Assembly: GCA_902362975.1 (NCBI GenBank)
Contig: CABIYO010000006.1
Location: forward strand, 30,453-94,452
Source of the DNA: Caryophanales bacterium
GTDB taxonomy: Bacteria; Bacillota; Bacilli; Exiguobacteriales; Exiguobacteriaceae
Direction: 5' to 3'
Length of the DNA: 64,000 nt
The notes under the pieces are model-generated. The model was given only the letters and a program-made list of their open reading frames with translations. It had not been told where the DNA came from and did no database searches. Every line of letters starts with the position of its first letter. Positions within the stretch are counted from its first letter, which is position 1. The position numbers and the translations under genes are program-made. This document shows positions 8,205-17,840 of the stretch, one piece after another.

Positions 8205-9130
8205 AAACAGTCGGACTACTTGTCATGGCGTACGGCACACCGTACAAACCAGAAGATATCGAGCGGTATTACACGCACATTCGCTACGGACGCAAACCGT
8301 CACCGGAAGCACTCCAAGATTTGACGGAACGCTACGAAGCGATTGGTGGCGTATCTCCACTCGCGAAAATCACGATCGATCAAGCAGAGACGCTTCGTGA
8401 CATCTTGAACGAGCGTCATGTGGGTGAGATCGAGTTCAAACTGTATATCGGACTGAAACATATCGAACCGTTCGTAGAAGATGCGGTCGCGCAAATGGCG
8501 AACGACGGCATCAAAGAGGCGGTATCGGTTGTCTTAGCACCTCATTATTCATCATACAGCGTCAAATCGTACAACGGACGTGCCCATGAAGAAGCCGCGA
8601 AGTATGGCATCGAGATTCGTTCAGTCGACTCTTGGTATGACGAGCCGAAGTTTATCAACTGGTGGGCAGAAGCAATCAAAGAGACGTTTGCGAACTTGCC
8701 AGTGCCGGCTGAAAAAGCATGTCTCATTGTATCAGCGCATAGCCTTCCTGAGAAAATCTTGGCTGGTGGCGACCCGTATCCGGACCAGTTGAAAGAGACG
8801 GCAGAAAAAATTGCCCAAGCCACTGGCGTACCGAACGTTGAGGTCGGTTGGCAGTCAGAAGGGAACACGCCGGACCCATGGATCGGACCGGATGTTCAAG
8901 ATTTGACGGCTGAACTTTATGAAAAGCACGGTTACGAGGCGTTCGTCTATACGCCGGTTGGTTTTGTTGCAGACCATCTCGAAGTATTGTTCGATAACGA
9001 CGTCGAGTGTAAAGTTGTCTGCGACCGCCTCGGTGTTCACTACGCACGTCCAGCTATGCCAAATGCAGAGCGAAGCTTCATCGAAGCCATCGCGGATCGA
9101 ATGGAAAGCGTGATTGTGCATCATGCGTAA
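8201..9130 (+). CDS. hemH: Ferrochelatase (coproporphyrin III ferrochelatase type)
   Basis: 309-residue chelatase that inserts Fe(II) into the porphyrin. In Firmicutes the substrate is coproporphyrin III, giving coprohaem. [10 protein letters not shown] carries the catalytic histidine, and [14 protein letters not shown] and [15 protein letters not shown] are family signatures. It overlaps hemE by four bases, with GGGAGG upstream, and overlaps hemY by eight. Chain length and lack of an N-terminal leader fit the soluble bacterial form. Confidence 0.95.
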   Translation: MKTVGLLVMAYGTPYKPEDIERYYTHIRYGRKPSPEALQDLTERYEAIGGVSPLAKITIDQAETLRDILNERHVGEIEFKLYIGLKHIEPFVEDAVAQMANDGIKEAVSVVLAPHYSSYSVKSYNGRAHEEAAKYGIEIRSVDSWYDEPKFINWWAEAIKETFANLPVPAEKACLIVSAHSLPEKILAGGDPYPDQLKETAEKIAQATGVPNVEVGWQSEGNTPDPWIGPDVQDLTAELYEKHGYEAFVYTPVGFVADHLEVLFDNDVECKVVCDRLGVHYARPAMPNAERSFIEAIADRMESVIVHHA

Positions 9131-10508
9131 ATTCACGATTGTCGGTGGTGGGATCACAGGTCTCACCGCCGCTTTTTATGCGGAGCGTTATTTGCCGGAA
9201 GACGTGACCATCACGTTGCTCGAGGCGACGGATCGCCTCGGTGGAAAGATTGATACGTATGAGACGGGCGAGTTTGCGGTGGAGCGTGGTCCGGACTCGT
9301 ACGTCTTTCGAAAGACTGCGATGACCGAATTGATTGAAGATGTCGGCTTAGGCGATGAACTTGTCCGCAACGGAGTCGGCCAGGCTTACGTCCTTCATCA
9401 TGACGGGCTCCATCCGATTCCGAAGCAGACGGTGATGGGGATTCCGCTCGACGTCAATGCGTTTCGTGAGACGACGTTGCTTTCGGAAGAAGAGCACGAA
9501 GACTTGAAACGGATGTTGCTGTCACCACCGAATGTAAAAGCACCTGATTCGGACGTCTCACTCGGTCTCTACCTTCGTGAGCGTGTCGGGGACCCGATTG
9601 TCGACCGCTTAATTGAACCGTTACTCTCTGGTATCTATGCCGGAGACATCGATCAAATGAGTGCGATGTCGACATTCCCGCAGTTCATCGAGGGAGAAAA
9701 GAAATACGGCAACTTGTATGAAGGAATGCGACACTTACGACCGGAACAACGGGTCGCAGAAGTCGGGGCGAAGAAGGTCGGTCAGTTTGCCTCGTTGAAA
9801 CGTGGACTCAAATCACTGACGGATCGCTTGGCAGAACGGTTGGAACGAACTGAAATCGTATTAAACTGTTCCGTCGAACAAGTATCCGAACGTGAGGACG
9901 GGTACCGTCTCTTCACGAATTGCGGTGACATCGATACGGACCATTTGGTGTTGACGGTCCCACCGCGCCTCATTCGTCAGTTCCTCCCGAAAGTCGACAG
10001 TGACTTTTTGGCGGACATGAAGCCACATGCGACGGCCACATGCTCGCTCGTCTTCAAAGAAGCAGATATTGAGCTCCCGTTTGTTGGGACAGGGTTCGTG
10101 ACGAGTCAAGAAGCGGATGTGACGATCACGGCATGTACGTTCATCGACCAGAAATGGCCACATGCGGTGCCGGAAGGATATCACGTCCTTCGTGTCTTTT
10201 TAGGTCGTCCGGGGGCAGATGATATCGTCGAAGCATCCGATAAAGAAATCATCGAGACGGCATTACACGATCTCCGTGGCCTTATGCGCATTCATCGTGA
10301 GCCGATTCAAACCGTCGTCAGTCGACTTCGTGATGGGCTGCCACCTTATGCGGTCTTTCATGCGGACCGCGTCAAAGCACTCCGGGCCGAGATGAGCCGG
10401 GTATACCCAGGTGTCATTCTCGCCGGTATCGCCTATGACGGAATTGGAATGCCGGACTGTGTGAAGAGTGTTCGGGAACAAGTGAAGGCTTTGCGTGAAA
10501 AAAATTGA
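9123..10508 (+). CDS. hemY: Coproporphyrinogen III oxidase (HemY/CgoX)
   Basis: 461-residue FAD enzyme. The N-terminal dinucleotide fold [18 protein letters not shown] and the following [30 protein letters not shown] segment (split here: [22 protein letters not shown]) mark the protoporphyrinogen/coproporphyrinogen oxidase family. In Gram-positives it oxidises coproporphyrinogen to coproporphyrin for HemH. The start at 9123 lies inside the end of hemH, so translation is probably coupled; no strong ribosome binding site is seen. Confidence 0.93.
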   Translation: MRKFTIVGGGITGLTAAFYAERYLPEDVTITLLEATDRLGGKIDTYETGEFAVERGPDSYVFRKTAMTELIEDVGLGDELVRNGVGQAYVLHHDGLHPIPKQTVMGIPLDVNAFRETTLLSEEEHEDLKRMLLSPPNVKAPDSDVSLGLYLRERVGDPIVDRLIEPLLSGIYAGDIDQMSAMSTFPQFIEGEKKYGNLYEGMRHLRPEQRVAEVGAKKVGQFASLKRGLKSLTDRLAERLERTEIVLNCSVEQVSEREDGYRLFTNCGDIDTDHLVLTVPPRLIRQFLPKVDSDFLADMKPHATATCSLVFKEADIELPFVGTGFVTSQEADVTITACTFIDQKWPHAVPEGYHVLRVFLGRPGADDIVEASDKEIIETALHDLRGLMRIHREPIQTVVSRLRDGLPPYAVFHADRVKALRAEMSRVYPGVILAGIAYDGIGMPDCVKSVREQVKALREKN

Positions 10509-10595
10509 GATTTGATGAAGGGAAGGTTCGGATTGTTCCTCAGCCCTCTCTTTTTGTTATAGTTAAAAGCGAAAGAGAAAAAGGAGTGATGGAAG

Positions 10596-11483
10596 ATGGC
10601 AACGTATAAACTTTTTGTATCAGACATGGACGGTACGATTTTGCACAACCACACCAAAATCGCGGATGAGACAGCAGAGATTGTTCGTGAAGCAGAGGCA
10701 GCAGGGATTCGCTTTGCGATTGCGACGGGGCGCAACTATGTGAATGCGAAACAGATATTAGACGAGGTCGGACTCTCTTGCCCGATTGTCTCGTCGAATG
10801 GGGCGCGTGTGCTCGACACATCGGGAAAAGTCCTTCATGAAATCGATTTGACGGTTGATGAGGCGCTTCAAGTCATCGACGTCCTTCATCAAGATGACAA
10901 GTATGCGGACGTCTTTTACGAAATATACACAGAAGCTGGAGTCGTGGCGAGCCGTGGCGACTTGATTGAAGCGTCGATGAAAAACTTGAAAGCGAATGGT
11001 GACGATCGCTCGCTCGAGATGTACGAATTCTTTAAGAATCGCTACTACGTCAATGAAGACGTCAAAATTGTTGATGACATTGAGAATTTTATCCGAGAAG
11101 AAGCGGGACGTGTCTACAAGTTCATCGCGTTCTCGAACCATCTTGAGAAAATGAACGGACTTTGGAAAGAAATTGAAGACCAAGTCGAAGGAGTGTATGT
11201 CACGTCTTCAGGCAATGATAACATCGAAGTGATGGCCCGCGGTGCAGATAAAGGGAACGGTGTGACAAAACTTGCCGAACATTATGGTATCGATTTATCT
11301 GAGGTCGTCGTGATTGGGGATAACTTGAACGACGTTCCGATGTTCAAAGTAGCCGGTAAAAGGATTGCGATGGCCAATAGCCACGAAGACTTGATTGCTA
11401 TCAGCGACCACGTCACCGAACGCCATGATGAGTATGGTGTGGCGAACGCATTGAAGCGCGTGATGACAGGTGTGTGGAAGTAA
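10596..11483 (+). CDS. Cof-type HAD family sugar-phosphate-type phosphatase
   Basis: 295 residues. HAD motif I is VSDMDGTILHNHT, motif II region IRFAIATGRNY, and motif IV GDNLNDVPMF, typical of Cof/YidA phosphatases with a C2B cap, which act on sugar phosphates or flavin intermediates. The substrate cannot be told from sequence. AAGGAG (10581-10586) is 9 bases before the ATG. It is separated from hemY by about 90 bases containing a weak hairpin and T-run, so it is probably its own unit. Confidence 0.88.
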   Translation: MATYKLFVSDMDGTILHNHTKIADETAEIVREAEAAGIRFAIATGRNYVNAKQILDEVGLSCPIVSSNGARVLDTSGKVLHEIDLTVDEALQVIDVLHQDDKYADVFYEIYTEAGVVASRGDLIEASMKNLKANGDDRSLEMYEFFKNRYYVNEDVKIVDDIENFIREEAGRVYKFIAFSNHLEKMNGLWKEIEDQVEGVYVTSSGNDNIEVMARGADKGNGVTKLAEHYGIDLSEVVVIGDNLNDVPMFKVAGKRIAMANSHEDLIAISDHVTERHDEYGVANALKRVMTGVWK

Positions 11484-11487
11484 AAGA

Positions 11488-11517
11488 TTTGTCGAGGACT
11501 CGTCTCGTTTCGTATAA
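11488..11517 (+). promoter_or_regulatory. Probable lplJ promoter
   Basis: TTGTCG (-35) and TATAAT (-10) with an 18-base spacer, upstream of the lplJ ribosome binding site. Confidence 0.55.
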
Positions 11518-11554
11518 TACGATTAACGAACATCCGACTAGGAGGAAATAAACT

Positions 11555-12544
11555 GTGAAATTTATTTTTAATCCGGATATCCGCGACCCGAAGCTCAATT
11601 TGGCGGTTGAAGAATATATCCTTAAACATTTGAATGTAGACCATGAAGATTATTTCTTGTTCTACATTAACGGTCCGTCCATCATCGTCGGGAAGAACCA
11701 AAATACATCAGAAGAAGTTAACTTGAAGTACGTCGAAGAGAATGGCATCGATGTCGTTCGACGTCTCTCTGGTGGAGGTGCTGTCTATCATGATGAAGGG
11801 AACTTGAACTTCAGCTTCATCACGAAAGATGATGGCAACTCGTTCAACAACTATAAGAAGTTCACACAACCAATCGTGGATGCGCTTCGTAACCTCGGTG
11901 TCGAGGCAGAGCTGACAGGTCGTAACGACATTCAGGTCGGAGAACGCAAAATCAGCGGTAACGCACAATTCACGACGCGTGGACGCATGTTCAGCCACGG
12001 GACGCTCATGTTCAACTCGAACATTGAAGAGGTCGTGAACTCACTTAACGTCTCGGAAGAGAAAATGCGTTCAAAAGGAATCAAGTCCGTTCGTAGCCGT
12101 GTGGCGAACATCACTGAATTTTTAGAGCATGAGATGGAGATGGAACAGTTTGTCGAAGCGCTTCTCCATTCGATCTATGATGGAGAACAACCGGAACGCT
12201 ATGTGCTTCGTGACGAGGATTGGGAAATCGTCCACGATATCTCGAAAGAACGCTATGCGAACTGGGACTGGAACTTTGGGAAGTCGCCAAAGTTCGACGT
12301 CGAGTCGAAACGTCGTTTCCCAATCGGGACGATCGATGTCCGCTTGAACGTCAACAAAGGGACGATCACAGAAGCGAAAATTTACGGTGATTTCTTTGGT
12401 GTCGGTGACATCCAAGACGTCGAGCAAGCGCTCGTTGGGACGCGTTTCGAACGTGCGGCCATCCGTGAGCAATTGATGCAACTCGATTTGAAACATTATT
12501 TCGGAAATGTCGACCTCGAGGAATTAGTCGATTTAATTAGTTAA
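11555..12544 (+). CDS. lplJ: Lipoate-protein ligase
   Basis: 329 residues. Activates free lipoate with ATP and attaches it to E2/GcvH lipoyl domains. The family motif VRRLSGGGAVYHDEGNLN is at about residues 67-84, and GRNDIQVGERKISGNAQ carries the lysine of the active site. The C-terminal accessory domain is also present (about 250-329). GTG start behind GGAGGAAA. The neighbourhood (lplJ near lcfB) matches yhfJ-yhfL of B. subtilis. Confidence 0.92.
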   Translation: MKFIFNPDIRDPKLNLAVEEYILKHLNVDHEDYFLFYINGPSIIVGKNQNTSEEVNLKYVEENGIDVVRRLSGGGAVYHDEGNLNFSFITKDDGNSFNNYKKFTQPIVDALRNLGVEAELTGRNDIQVGERKISGNAQFTTRGRMFSHGTLMFNSNIEEVVNSLNVSEEKMRSKGIKSVRSRVANITEFLEHEMEMEQFVEALLHSIYDGEQPERYVLRDEDWEIVHDISKERYANWDWNFGKSPKFDVESKRRFPIGTIDVRLNVNKGTITEAKIYGDFFGVGDIQDVEQALVGTRFERAAIREQLMQLDLKHYFGNVDLEELVDLIS

Positions 12545-12553
12545 GTTAGTCAT

Positions 12554-12581
12554 GGCGGTCTCTACGGAGGTCGCCTTTTTT
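12554..12581 (+). terminator. Terminator after lplJ
   Basis: Nine-pair stem with two G-T pairs (GGCGGTCTC 12554-12562, GAGGTCGCC 12567-12575) followed by a run of T. Confidence 0.75.
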
Positions 12582-12687
12582 GGCAGTTTCGTGAACGTTG
12601 ATCATACGGATTGCACCTCGATGGGAGAAGGCGTATCATAATTTGTGCAAGCGCTTTCGTAAAGGTTGAAAAATAGGAGGAATCACT

Positions 12688-13161
12688 ATGTATCGAAGGC
12701 TCAGTGAATGGATGGACCCGGGTCGGATGTGGGTGACAGAACAATCAACATTTGAACGTGCGATGATGGCGGTAGGTCTTGAGTTGGAACGAAAAGGCAT
12801 GGTCAGTTCTTCATTTACGCAAGTTGTTCTCGATCAAGAATCGATTATTCCTTCCGGGGTTAGTGATGTCGCGGTGCCAGTTGCGGTCATTGATGTTCCT
12901 ATCTCTATAGCGAAACGAGACGGCATTTCCCTCCTTCATCTGTTGAACCCTTGTGAAGTAAAGACCATCACGGGAGAGACGATTCAAGCGAAAGCGATTT
13001 TATTAATTACGGCTACGAATGAATCAAAAAAACAGGGCTATCATAAACTGATTGATGATTTGCTCATGGATGATGAATCCCTTCAAGCGCTTGTACACGT
13101 GAAAAGTCGCGCTGGATTGTTCTACTTGCAGACGAGCTTTTCGGAAGCGTTTTCTTATTGA
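12688..13161 (+). CDS. Degenerate PTS EIIA (type 2)-like protein
   Basis: 157 residues behind ATAGGAGG. The pattern MVSSSFTQVVLDQESIIPSG followed by VAVPV resembles the fructose/galactitol EIIA fold, where the phosphorylated histidine sits in VAIPH. Here that position is Val65. A later segment (KAILLITATNESKKQGYHKLI, then a helix with LLMDDESLQAL) fits the EIIA C-terminal part. If the assignment is right, the protein cannot take the phosphate and would be a binding or regulatory relative. No sugar permease is nearby; it stands alone between lplJ and lcfB. Confidence 0.5.
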   Translation: MYRRLSEWMDPGRMWVTEQSTFERAMMAVGLELERKGMVSSSFTQVVLDQESIIPSGVSDVAVPVAVIDVPISIAKRDGISLLHLLNPCEVKTITGETIQAKAILLITATNESKKQGYHKLIDDLLMDDESLQALVHVKSRAGLFYLQTSFSEAFSY

Positions 13162-13190
13162 AACATTTCATGTACAATAGAAGTAATTGA

Positions 13191-13220
13191 AAAGAGCGCG
13201 GACAACGTGCTCTTTTTTAT
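13191..13220 (+). terminator. Terminator before lcfB
   Basis: 10-bp stem with one G-T pair (AAAGAGCGCG 13191-13200, CGTGCTCTTT 13206-13215) followed by T-run. Confidence 0.8.
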
Positions 13221-13261
13221 GGCTCAAAAGTGAATCATCATTCATTTAAAGGGGGATTACC

Positions 13262-14809
13262 ATGGCAAACTTAGTCAAGTCACTACAAGAAGTAGTGATG
13301 GCTCACCCGCAGAAAGCAGCGTATGTGTTTGGGGAAGACACGGTGAGTTACGGACAGTTTTATGGGCAAGTCAAGGCGATGGCGTCGACGCTTGAACAAA
13401 AAGGGATTGGACAAGGCGATCACGTCGCCCTCGTTCTCGGAAACAGCCCTGCGTTCCTAATTGCATATTTCGCTGTGTTGTCACGTGGAGGGGTCGTCAT
13501 TCCGATCAACCCTACATACACGCCTGATGAAATGGCCTACATTCTACTGGATGGGGATGTAAAGGGAATCGTTGGCTTATCACCGCTCGTCGCACAGGCG
13601 GAAGCGGCACTCACGAAATTGCCTCACTTAAAACTTGTTATTTCCGTTCCATACGCCGATGTTCCGGCATGGAAGCGGGAAGGGACGATTGAATTCATCC
13701 CATTCGCAGAAGCGTTTGCTGAAGCAGAAGGAACGTTCATCGAAGTCGACGAGGATGAAGTTGCCGTCATCCTTTATACGAGTGGGACGACCGGAAAACC
13801 GAAAGGGGCTCTCCTCACCCATCGAAACTTGTTCTCAAACGCACATTCGATCGGGGAGTATTTAGACATTACTCCAGAGGATAAAGCATTGGCAGCATTG
13901 CCGATGTTCCACGTTTTCTGTTTGACGGTCATCGTCAATGCACCACTCCTACGAGGGGCGACGATTGTCATCTTACCGAAGTTCTCACCACAAGATGTGT
14001 TCGATTTAATACCAAAGCACCGTGTGACGTTATTTGCTGGTGTGCCGACGATGTACAATTTCTTGTTACAGACGGCAATGAAAGTACCGGCTTATACGTC
14101 TGCATTGAAGCATGTTCGCGTGTTCGTCTCAGGCGGAGCAAGCTTACCGGTTCAATTGCTCGAGTCGTTTGAGCAGATGTTCGAGTGCAAGATTCTAGAG
14201 GGATATGGCTTGTCCGAAGCATCGCCGGTCACCTGCTTCAACCCGCTCCATGGCGAGCGCAAAGCCGGATCGATCGGACCTTCCATCGTTCATGTTGAAA
14301 ACAAAGTCGTCGACGAGCTTGGGGAAGAAGTCGGCGTTGGTGAAGTCGGAGAGTTGATTGTACGAGGACCGAATGTTATGAAAGGGTATTACAAATTACC
14401 GGAAGAGACGATGATGACGCTTCGGGACGGATGGCTCTATACAGGAGATTTGGCTCGACGTGACGAGGATGGTTACTTCTATATCGTCGACCGGAAGAAG
14501 GATATGGTCATCGTCGGGGGCTATAACGTATACCCTCGTGAGGTAGAGGAAGTATTGTACCAACATCCGAATATTGTGGAAGCTGCCGTCATCGGTGTGC
14601 CGGATGCGGAACAAGGGGAAGCGGTGAAGGCATTCGTCGTCACGAAACATGACGGTGTCACGAAAGAAGACATCCGTGCTTACACACAAACAAAGTTGGC
14701 GAAATATAAGCAACCGACTTATATTGAGATCATCGAGGAACTTCCGCGAAACACGACCGGAAAGATTTTACGAACGGTCTTGAAGAGCGAAGCATTTCAA
14801 AATAGTTGA
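13262..14809 (+). CDS. lcfB: Long-chain fatty acid-CoA ligase
   Basis: 515-residue adenylate-forming enzyme that activates fatty acids to acyl-CoA. The AMP-binding motif ILYTSGTTGKPKGALLTH is at about residues 172-189. Also visible are ILEGYGLSEASPV, the hinge WLYTGDLARRDEDGYF...DRKKDMVIVGGYN and the C-terminal catalytic lysine segment LPRNTTGKILR. Strong ribosome binding site AAAGGGGGA. B. subtilis lcfB (yhfL) lies at the matching position. The enoyl-CoA hydratase at 47.1 kb may act in the same degradation route. Confidence 0.92.
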   Translation: MANLVKSLQEVVMAHPQKAAYVFGEDTVSYGQFYGQVKAMASTLEQKGIGQGDHVALVLGNSPAFLIAYFAVLSRGGVVIPINPTYTPDEMAYILLDGDVKGIVGLSPLVAQAEAALTKLPHLKLVISVPYADVPAWKREGTIEFIPFAEAFAEAEGTFIEVDEDEVAVILYTSGTTGKPKGALLTHRNLFSNAHSIGEYLDITPEDKALAALPMFHVFCLTVIVNAPLLRGATIVILPKFSPQDVFDLIPKHRVTLFAGVPTMYNFLLQTAMKVPAYTSALKHVRVFVSGGASLPVQLLESFEQMFECKILEGYGLSEASPVTCFNPLHGERKAGSIGPSIVHVENKVVDELGEEVGVGEVGELIVRGPNVMKGYYKLPEETMMTLRDGWLYTGDLARRDEDGYFYIVDRKKDMVIVGGYNVYPREVEEVLYQHPNIVEAAVIGVPDAEQGEAVKAFVVTKHDGVTKEDIRAYTQTKLAKYKQPTYIEIIEELPRNTTGKILRTVLKSEAFQNS

Positions 14810-14816
14810 GTAGAGA

Positions 14817-14840
14817 AGGGCGACTTAGTTCGCTCTTTTA
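14817..14840 (+). terminator. Terminator after lcfB
   Basis: Seven-pair stem (AGGGCGA 14817-14823, TCGCTCT 14830-14836) and T-run. Confidence 0.65.
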
Positions 14841-14853
14841 TTATTCTTTTTAC

Positions 14854-14882
14854 TTGACACTATTACAGGGTAGGGGTATATT
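14854..14882 (+). promoter_or_regulatory. csoR-copA-copZ promoter with CsoR-type operator
   Basis: TTGACA (14854-14859) and TATATT (14877-14882) with an ideal 17-base spacer. The spacer contains ACAGGGTAGGGGTAT, which resembles known GC-rich CsoR operators (TACCC/GGGTA type). Repressor binding here would block polymerase; Cu(I) would release it. Confidence 0.8.
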
Positions 14883-14900
14883 AATGGTGAGGTGATCAAC

Positions 14901-15203
14901 ATGAATGAATTTATGCATGACCAACCACTCGTTCCGCGTGATGATGCCGAACGGGAGGCGCTCGGGAAACGTCTAAAACGAATCGAAGGACAAGTCCGAG
15001 GGATTCAAAAGATGGTCGAGAACGACCGCTATTGTGTCGATATTTTGACTCAGACGTCAGCCATTCAGGCCGCTCTGAAGCAAGTCGAGATGCAACTGTT
15101 AGAGCGTCATATGCGCAAGTGTTTGGTTCACGCAAGCGAGACGGAAAACATGGAACCTTACATTGATGAATTGATGACGATTGTCAGCCGCATCAAAAAA
15201 TAA
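14901..15203 (+). CDS. csoR: Copper-sensing repressor CsoR
   Basis: 100-residue all-helical repressor. Copper ligands are in place: Cys in DRYCVDIL, then His and Cys in LERHMRKCL (the C-H-C set of Cu(I) sensors). [19 protein letters not shown] is the family signature. Start at 14901 behind GGTGAGGTGAT; an in-frame GTG at 14892 overlaps that site. Twelve bases before copA, in the same operon, with an operator in the promoter spacer. Confidence 0.93.
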   Translation: MNEFMHDQPLVPRDDAEREALGKRLKRIEGQVRGIQKMVENDRYCVDILTQTSAIQAALKQVEMQLLERHMRKCLVHASETENMEPYIDELMTIVSRIKK

Positions 15204-15214
15204 GGAGGGATGTC

Positions 15215-17326
15215 ATGAAAACCGTTGAGTTATCCATACAAGGAATGACCTGTGCGGCTTGTTCGGCACGGATTGAAAAAGTATTGAACAAGATGGACGG
15301 AGTGGAAGCGACGGTCAACCTTCCGCTCGAGACGGCAACCATTCGTGTCGATGAAGGGATTACAGAAGAAGAGCTAATCGCGCGGATTGAGAAAATCGGA
15401 TATGGAGCCAAGCCGAAAGTAGAGATGGCGCCGTCGCATGACTTACGTCCATTACAGCGGAAAGTCATCATCTCTGCACTGTTGTCGGCACCATTGCTCC
15501 TCGTCATGTTGACGCATATTCCTGGACTCGAATTTCATGTACCGTGGCTGATGAACCCATGGTGGCAATTCGCCCTGGCGACACCCGTTCAGTTTTGGAT
15601 CGGAGCGCAGTTTTATCAAGGGGCATATAAGAGCTTGAAGAGCGGTTCGGCGAACATGGATGTGCTCGTCGCGACGGGGACGTCGGCTGCATACTTTTAT
15701 TCCGTTTTTGAAATGATCGTGCACCCGATGAATCCACATCTCTATTTTGAGACGAGTGCCGTCCTCATTACGCTCGTCTTACTCGGGAAGTGGCTAGAAG
15801 GACGAGCGAAAGAGAAGACGACCGATGCGTTGAAATCACTCTTGTCGCTTCAGGCGAAAGAAGCCATCCTGTTCGTTGATGGTGAAGAACGGTCTGTCGC
15901 TGTCGAACTTGTCAAAGTAGGAGACGTTCTCGTCGTACGTCCAGGAGAGAAAATTCCGGTCGATGGCCGGATCATCGAGGGAGAGACGGTCATCGATGAA
16001 TCGATGTTGACAGGAGAATCGATTCCAGCGGAGAAGACGGTCGACGCTGAAGTCGTTGGTGGAACGATCAATCAGTCCCATCGTATTCTCATGCGGGCGG
16101 AACGAGTCGGGAAAGAGACGATGCTCGCTCAAATCGTACGTGTCGTCGAACAGGCACAAACGGATAAGGCGCCGATTCAACGCCAGGCTGATCGCATCTC
16201 GGGCGTCTTCGTGCCGATTGTCGTAGCCATCAGTGCCCTCACGTTCGTGGTCTGGGCATTCCTATTAAATGATATCGATACGGCCATTCGGGCATCGATT
16301 GCTGTACTTGTCATCGCCTGTCCGTGTGCCCTCGGTTTGGCAACGCCGACATCGATTATGGTCGGAACGGGACGAGCGGCAGAACAAGGTGTGTTGTTTA
16401 AAGGTGGGGGGCAACTCGAATCACTCAATGAATCAAACATCGTTGTTTTTGATAAGACAGGGACATTGACGAATGGGACACCGGAAGTAGTGGAAACGTT
16501 TGGTGACGAGGCGGCGCTCCGACGTGCCGTCATGGCAGAACGGCAATCGACGCATCCTTTGGCAGCTGCCATCGGTCGGGAAGCAGGCGAAGGTGTCGTG
16601 ACGAAAGTGGAAGAGTTGGCCGGACGAGGAGTCAAAGCGGTCGTTGATGGGAAAGAACTCATCATCGGATCTGTTCGAATGATGGAAGAGCTCGGATACA
16701 ACTTGCCAGATTGGTCAATGCGGGCGATGACCCCGGTCTACGTTGCGGATGAAAGTGGGATTGTAGCAGCGTTCGGGCTACAAGATCAATTAAAACCGAA
16801 AAGTCGTGAAGTCGTGCAAGCCCTTAGCCAAACGCGTGACGTGTACGTCTTGACGGGTGATCGGAAAGAAGTCGCCTACGCGATTGCCGACGAGCTTGGC
16901 ATCCCTCATCATCAAGTCATTGCCGAAGTCCTTCCAGTTGAAAAGGCGGACCAAATTGAACGTTTGAAACAATCCGGTCGCGTCGCCATGGTAGGGGACG
17001 GCATGAACGATGCACCAGCGCTTGCGGTGGCGGACGTCGGAATTGCATTCGGAAGTGGTACGGATGTCGCACTCGAGGCGGCAGATGTTACAATTGTAGG
17101 ACAAGACATTGAAGGCGTGAGTCGAGCGATGAATATGAGTCGTTTGACGATGAAGAACATTCGTCAAAACTTGTTCTGGGCCCTTGCCTATAATAGTCTT
17201 GGTATCCCGGTCGCTGCAGCAGGATTACTTGCCCCATGGATTGCTGGAGCGGCGATGGCGTTCAGTTCGGTGTCAGTCGTCTTGAACGCATTACGATTAA
17301 AAACACAAGGAGGATCATCATCATGA
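15215..17326 (+). CDS. copA: P1B-type Cu(I)-exporting ATPase
   Basis: 703-residue copper pump of the cytoplasmic membrane. One N-terminal metal-binding domain ([15 protein letters not shown]), the actuator loop [11 protein letters not shown], the transport motif ACPCALGLA, phosphorylation site DKTGTLT, the HP motif [10 protein letters not shown] and the hinge [11 protein letters not shown]. Many Bacillus CopA proteins have two N-terminal CXXC domains; this one has a single one and is correspondingly shorter. AAGGAGGGATG precedes the start. It overlaps copZ in ATGA. Confidence 0.95.
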   Translation: MKTVELSIQGMTCAACSARIEKVLNKMDGVEATVNLPLETATIRVDEGITEEELIARIEKIGYGAKPKVEMAPSHDLRPLQRKVIISALLSAPLLLVMLTHIPGLEFHVPWLMNPWWQFALATPVQFWIGAQFYQGAYKSLKSGSANMDVLVATGTSAAYFYSVFEMIVHPMNPHLYFETSAVLITLVLLGKWLEGRAKEKTTDALKSLLSLQAKEAILFVDGEERSVAVELVKVGDVLVVRPGEKIPVDGRIIEGETVIDESMLTGESIPAEKTVDAEVVGGTINQSHRILMRAERVGKETMLAQIVRVVEQAQTDKAPIQRQADRISGVFVPIVVAISALTFVVWAFLLNDIDTAIRASIAVLVIACPCALGLATPTSIMVGTGRAAEQGVLFKGGGQLESLNESNIVVFDKTGTLTNGTPEVVETFGDEAALRRAVMAERQSTHPLAAAIGREAGEGVVTKVEELAGRGVKAVVDGKELIIGSVRMMEELGYNLPDWSMRAMTPVYVADESGIVAAFGLQDQLKPKSREVVQALSQTRDVYVLTGDRKEVAYAIADELGIPHHQVIAEVLPVEKADQIERLKQSGRVAMVGDGMNDAPALAVADVGIAFGSGTDVALEAADVTIVGQDIEGVSRAMNMSRLTMKNIRQNLFWALAYNSLGIPVAAAGLLAPWIAGAAMAFSSVSVVLNALRLKTQGGSSS

Positions 17327-17529
17327 AAGAAACAACGTTAACCGTAGAAGGTATGACATGTAATCATTGCAAAGCTGCTGTCGAGGGGGCATTGAAGGAA
17401 TTGAACGGTGTCGAATCAGCGACGGTATATCTCCAAGAGCATCGAGTCGACGTGATTCATCAAGATTCTGTCTCACTTGAGGCGATGGTGGAGGCAGTCG
17501 AAGAACAAGGATACGACGTAAAAGCATAA
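17323..17529 (+). CDS. copZ: Copper chaperone CopZ
   Basis: 68-residue ferredoxin-like metal-binding domain with [12 protein letters not shown]. It carries Cu(I) in the cytoplasm to CopA and CsoR. ATG at 17323 overlaps the copA stop, with AAGGAGG upstream; a longer in-frame extension lies within copA and has no ribosome binding site. The last gene of csoR-copA-copZ, closed by a strong terminator. Confidence 0.95.
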   Translation: MKETTLTVEGMTCNHCKAAVEGALKELNGVESATVYLQEHRVDVIHQDSVSLEAMVEAVEEQGYDVKA

Positions 17530-17536
17530 CCATGGT

Positions 17537-17564
17537 AAGTCCCGAGTGAAATCGGGACTTTTTT
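17537..17564 (+). terminator. Terminator of the cop operon
   Basis: Perfect 9-bp stem (AAGTCCCGA 17537-17545, TCGGGACTT 17552-17560) with T6. Confidence 0.9.
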
Positions 17565-17591
17565 GTGGTATTCAACGAAAAGGATGTGTGC

Positions 17592-17622
17592 TATATTTAA
17601 GTTGATAATGAGAATCGGTATC
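17592..17622 (+). promoter_or_regulatory. Promoter with Fur-box-like operator
   Basis: TATATT (17592-17597) is a likely -10 box. GATAATGAGAATCGGTATC (17604-17622) matches the 19-base Fur box GATAATGATAATCATTATC at 16 positions and would cover the transcription start. Confidence 0.65.
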
Positions 17623-17639
17623 AACGGGAGGCGGACATC

Positions 17640-17732
17640 TTGGAAATGATTATGATTAGTGGGGTGCTGGCGTTGATTAGTGGGGGAACGGCATTTTTGA
17701 CGCAACAGCTACGGACAAATTCAGCACGGTGA
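17640..17732 (+). CDS. 30-residue hydrophobic peptide under a Fur-like box
   Basis: TTG start 8 bases after GGGAGG (17626-17631) gives MEMIMISGVLALISGGTAFL and then TQQLRTNSAR. That is a single membrane-length segment with a short basic C-terminus. A promoter and Fur-like box precede it, and a terminator begins at its stop codon, so the whole 170-base unit looks like a deliberate gene. B. subtilis has small Fur-controlled proteins (FbpA, FbpB, FbpC) that help the FsrA small RNA, but I see no sequence similarity to them. An alternative is that the transcript acts as an RNA. Confidence 0.55.
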   Translation: MEMIMISGVLALISGGTAFLTQQLRTNSAR

Positions 17733-17765
17733 AGAAGGTGCGATTTTCGTGACCTTCTTTTTTCT
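17732..17765 (+). terminator. Terminator of the small Fur-box gene
   Basis: 8-bp stem (AAGAAGGT 17732-17739, ACCTTCTT 17752-17759) followed by T-run. Confidence 0.8.
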
Positions 17766-17840
17766 TTGACTTCATTTCTTTCCCATCATTTCACGACAAT
17801 TGTTTGATATGATGAGAAAAAATGTGTTGAGGTGACTTGA

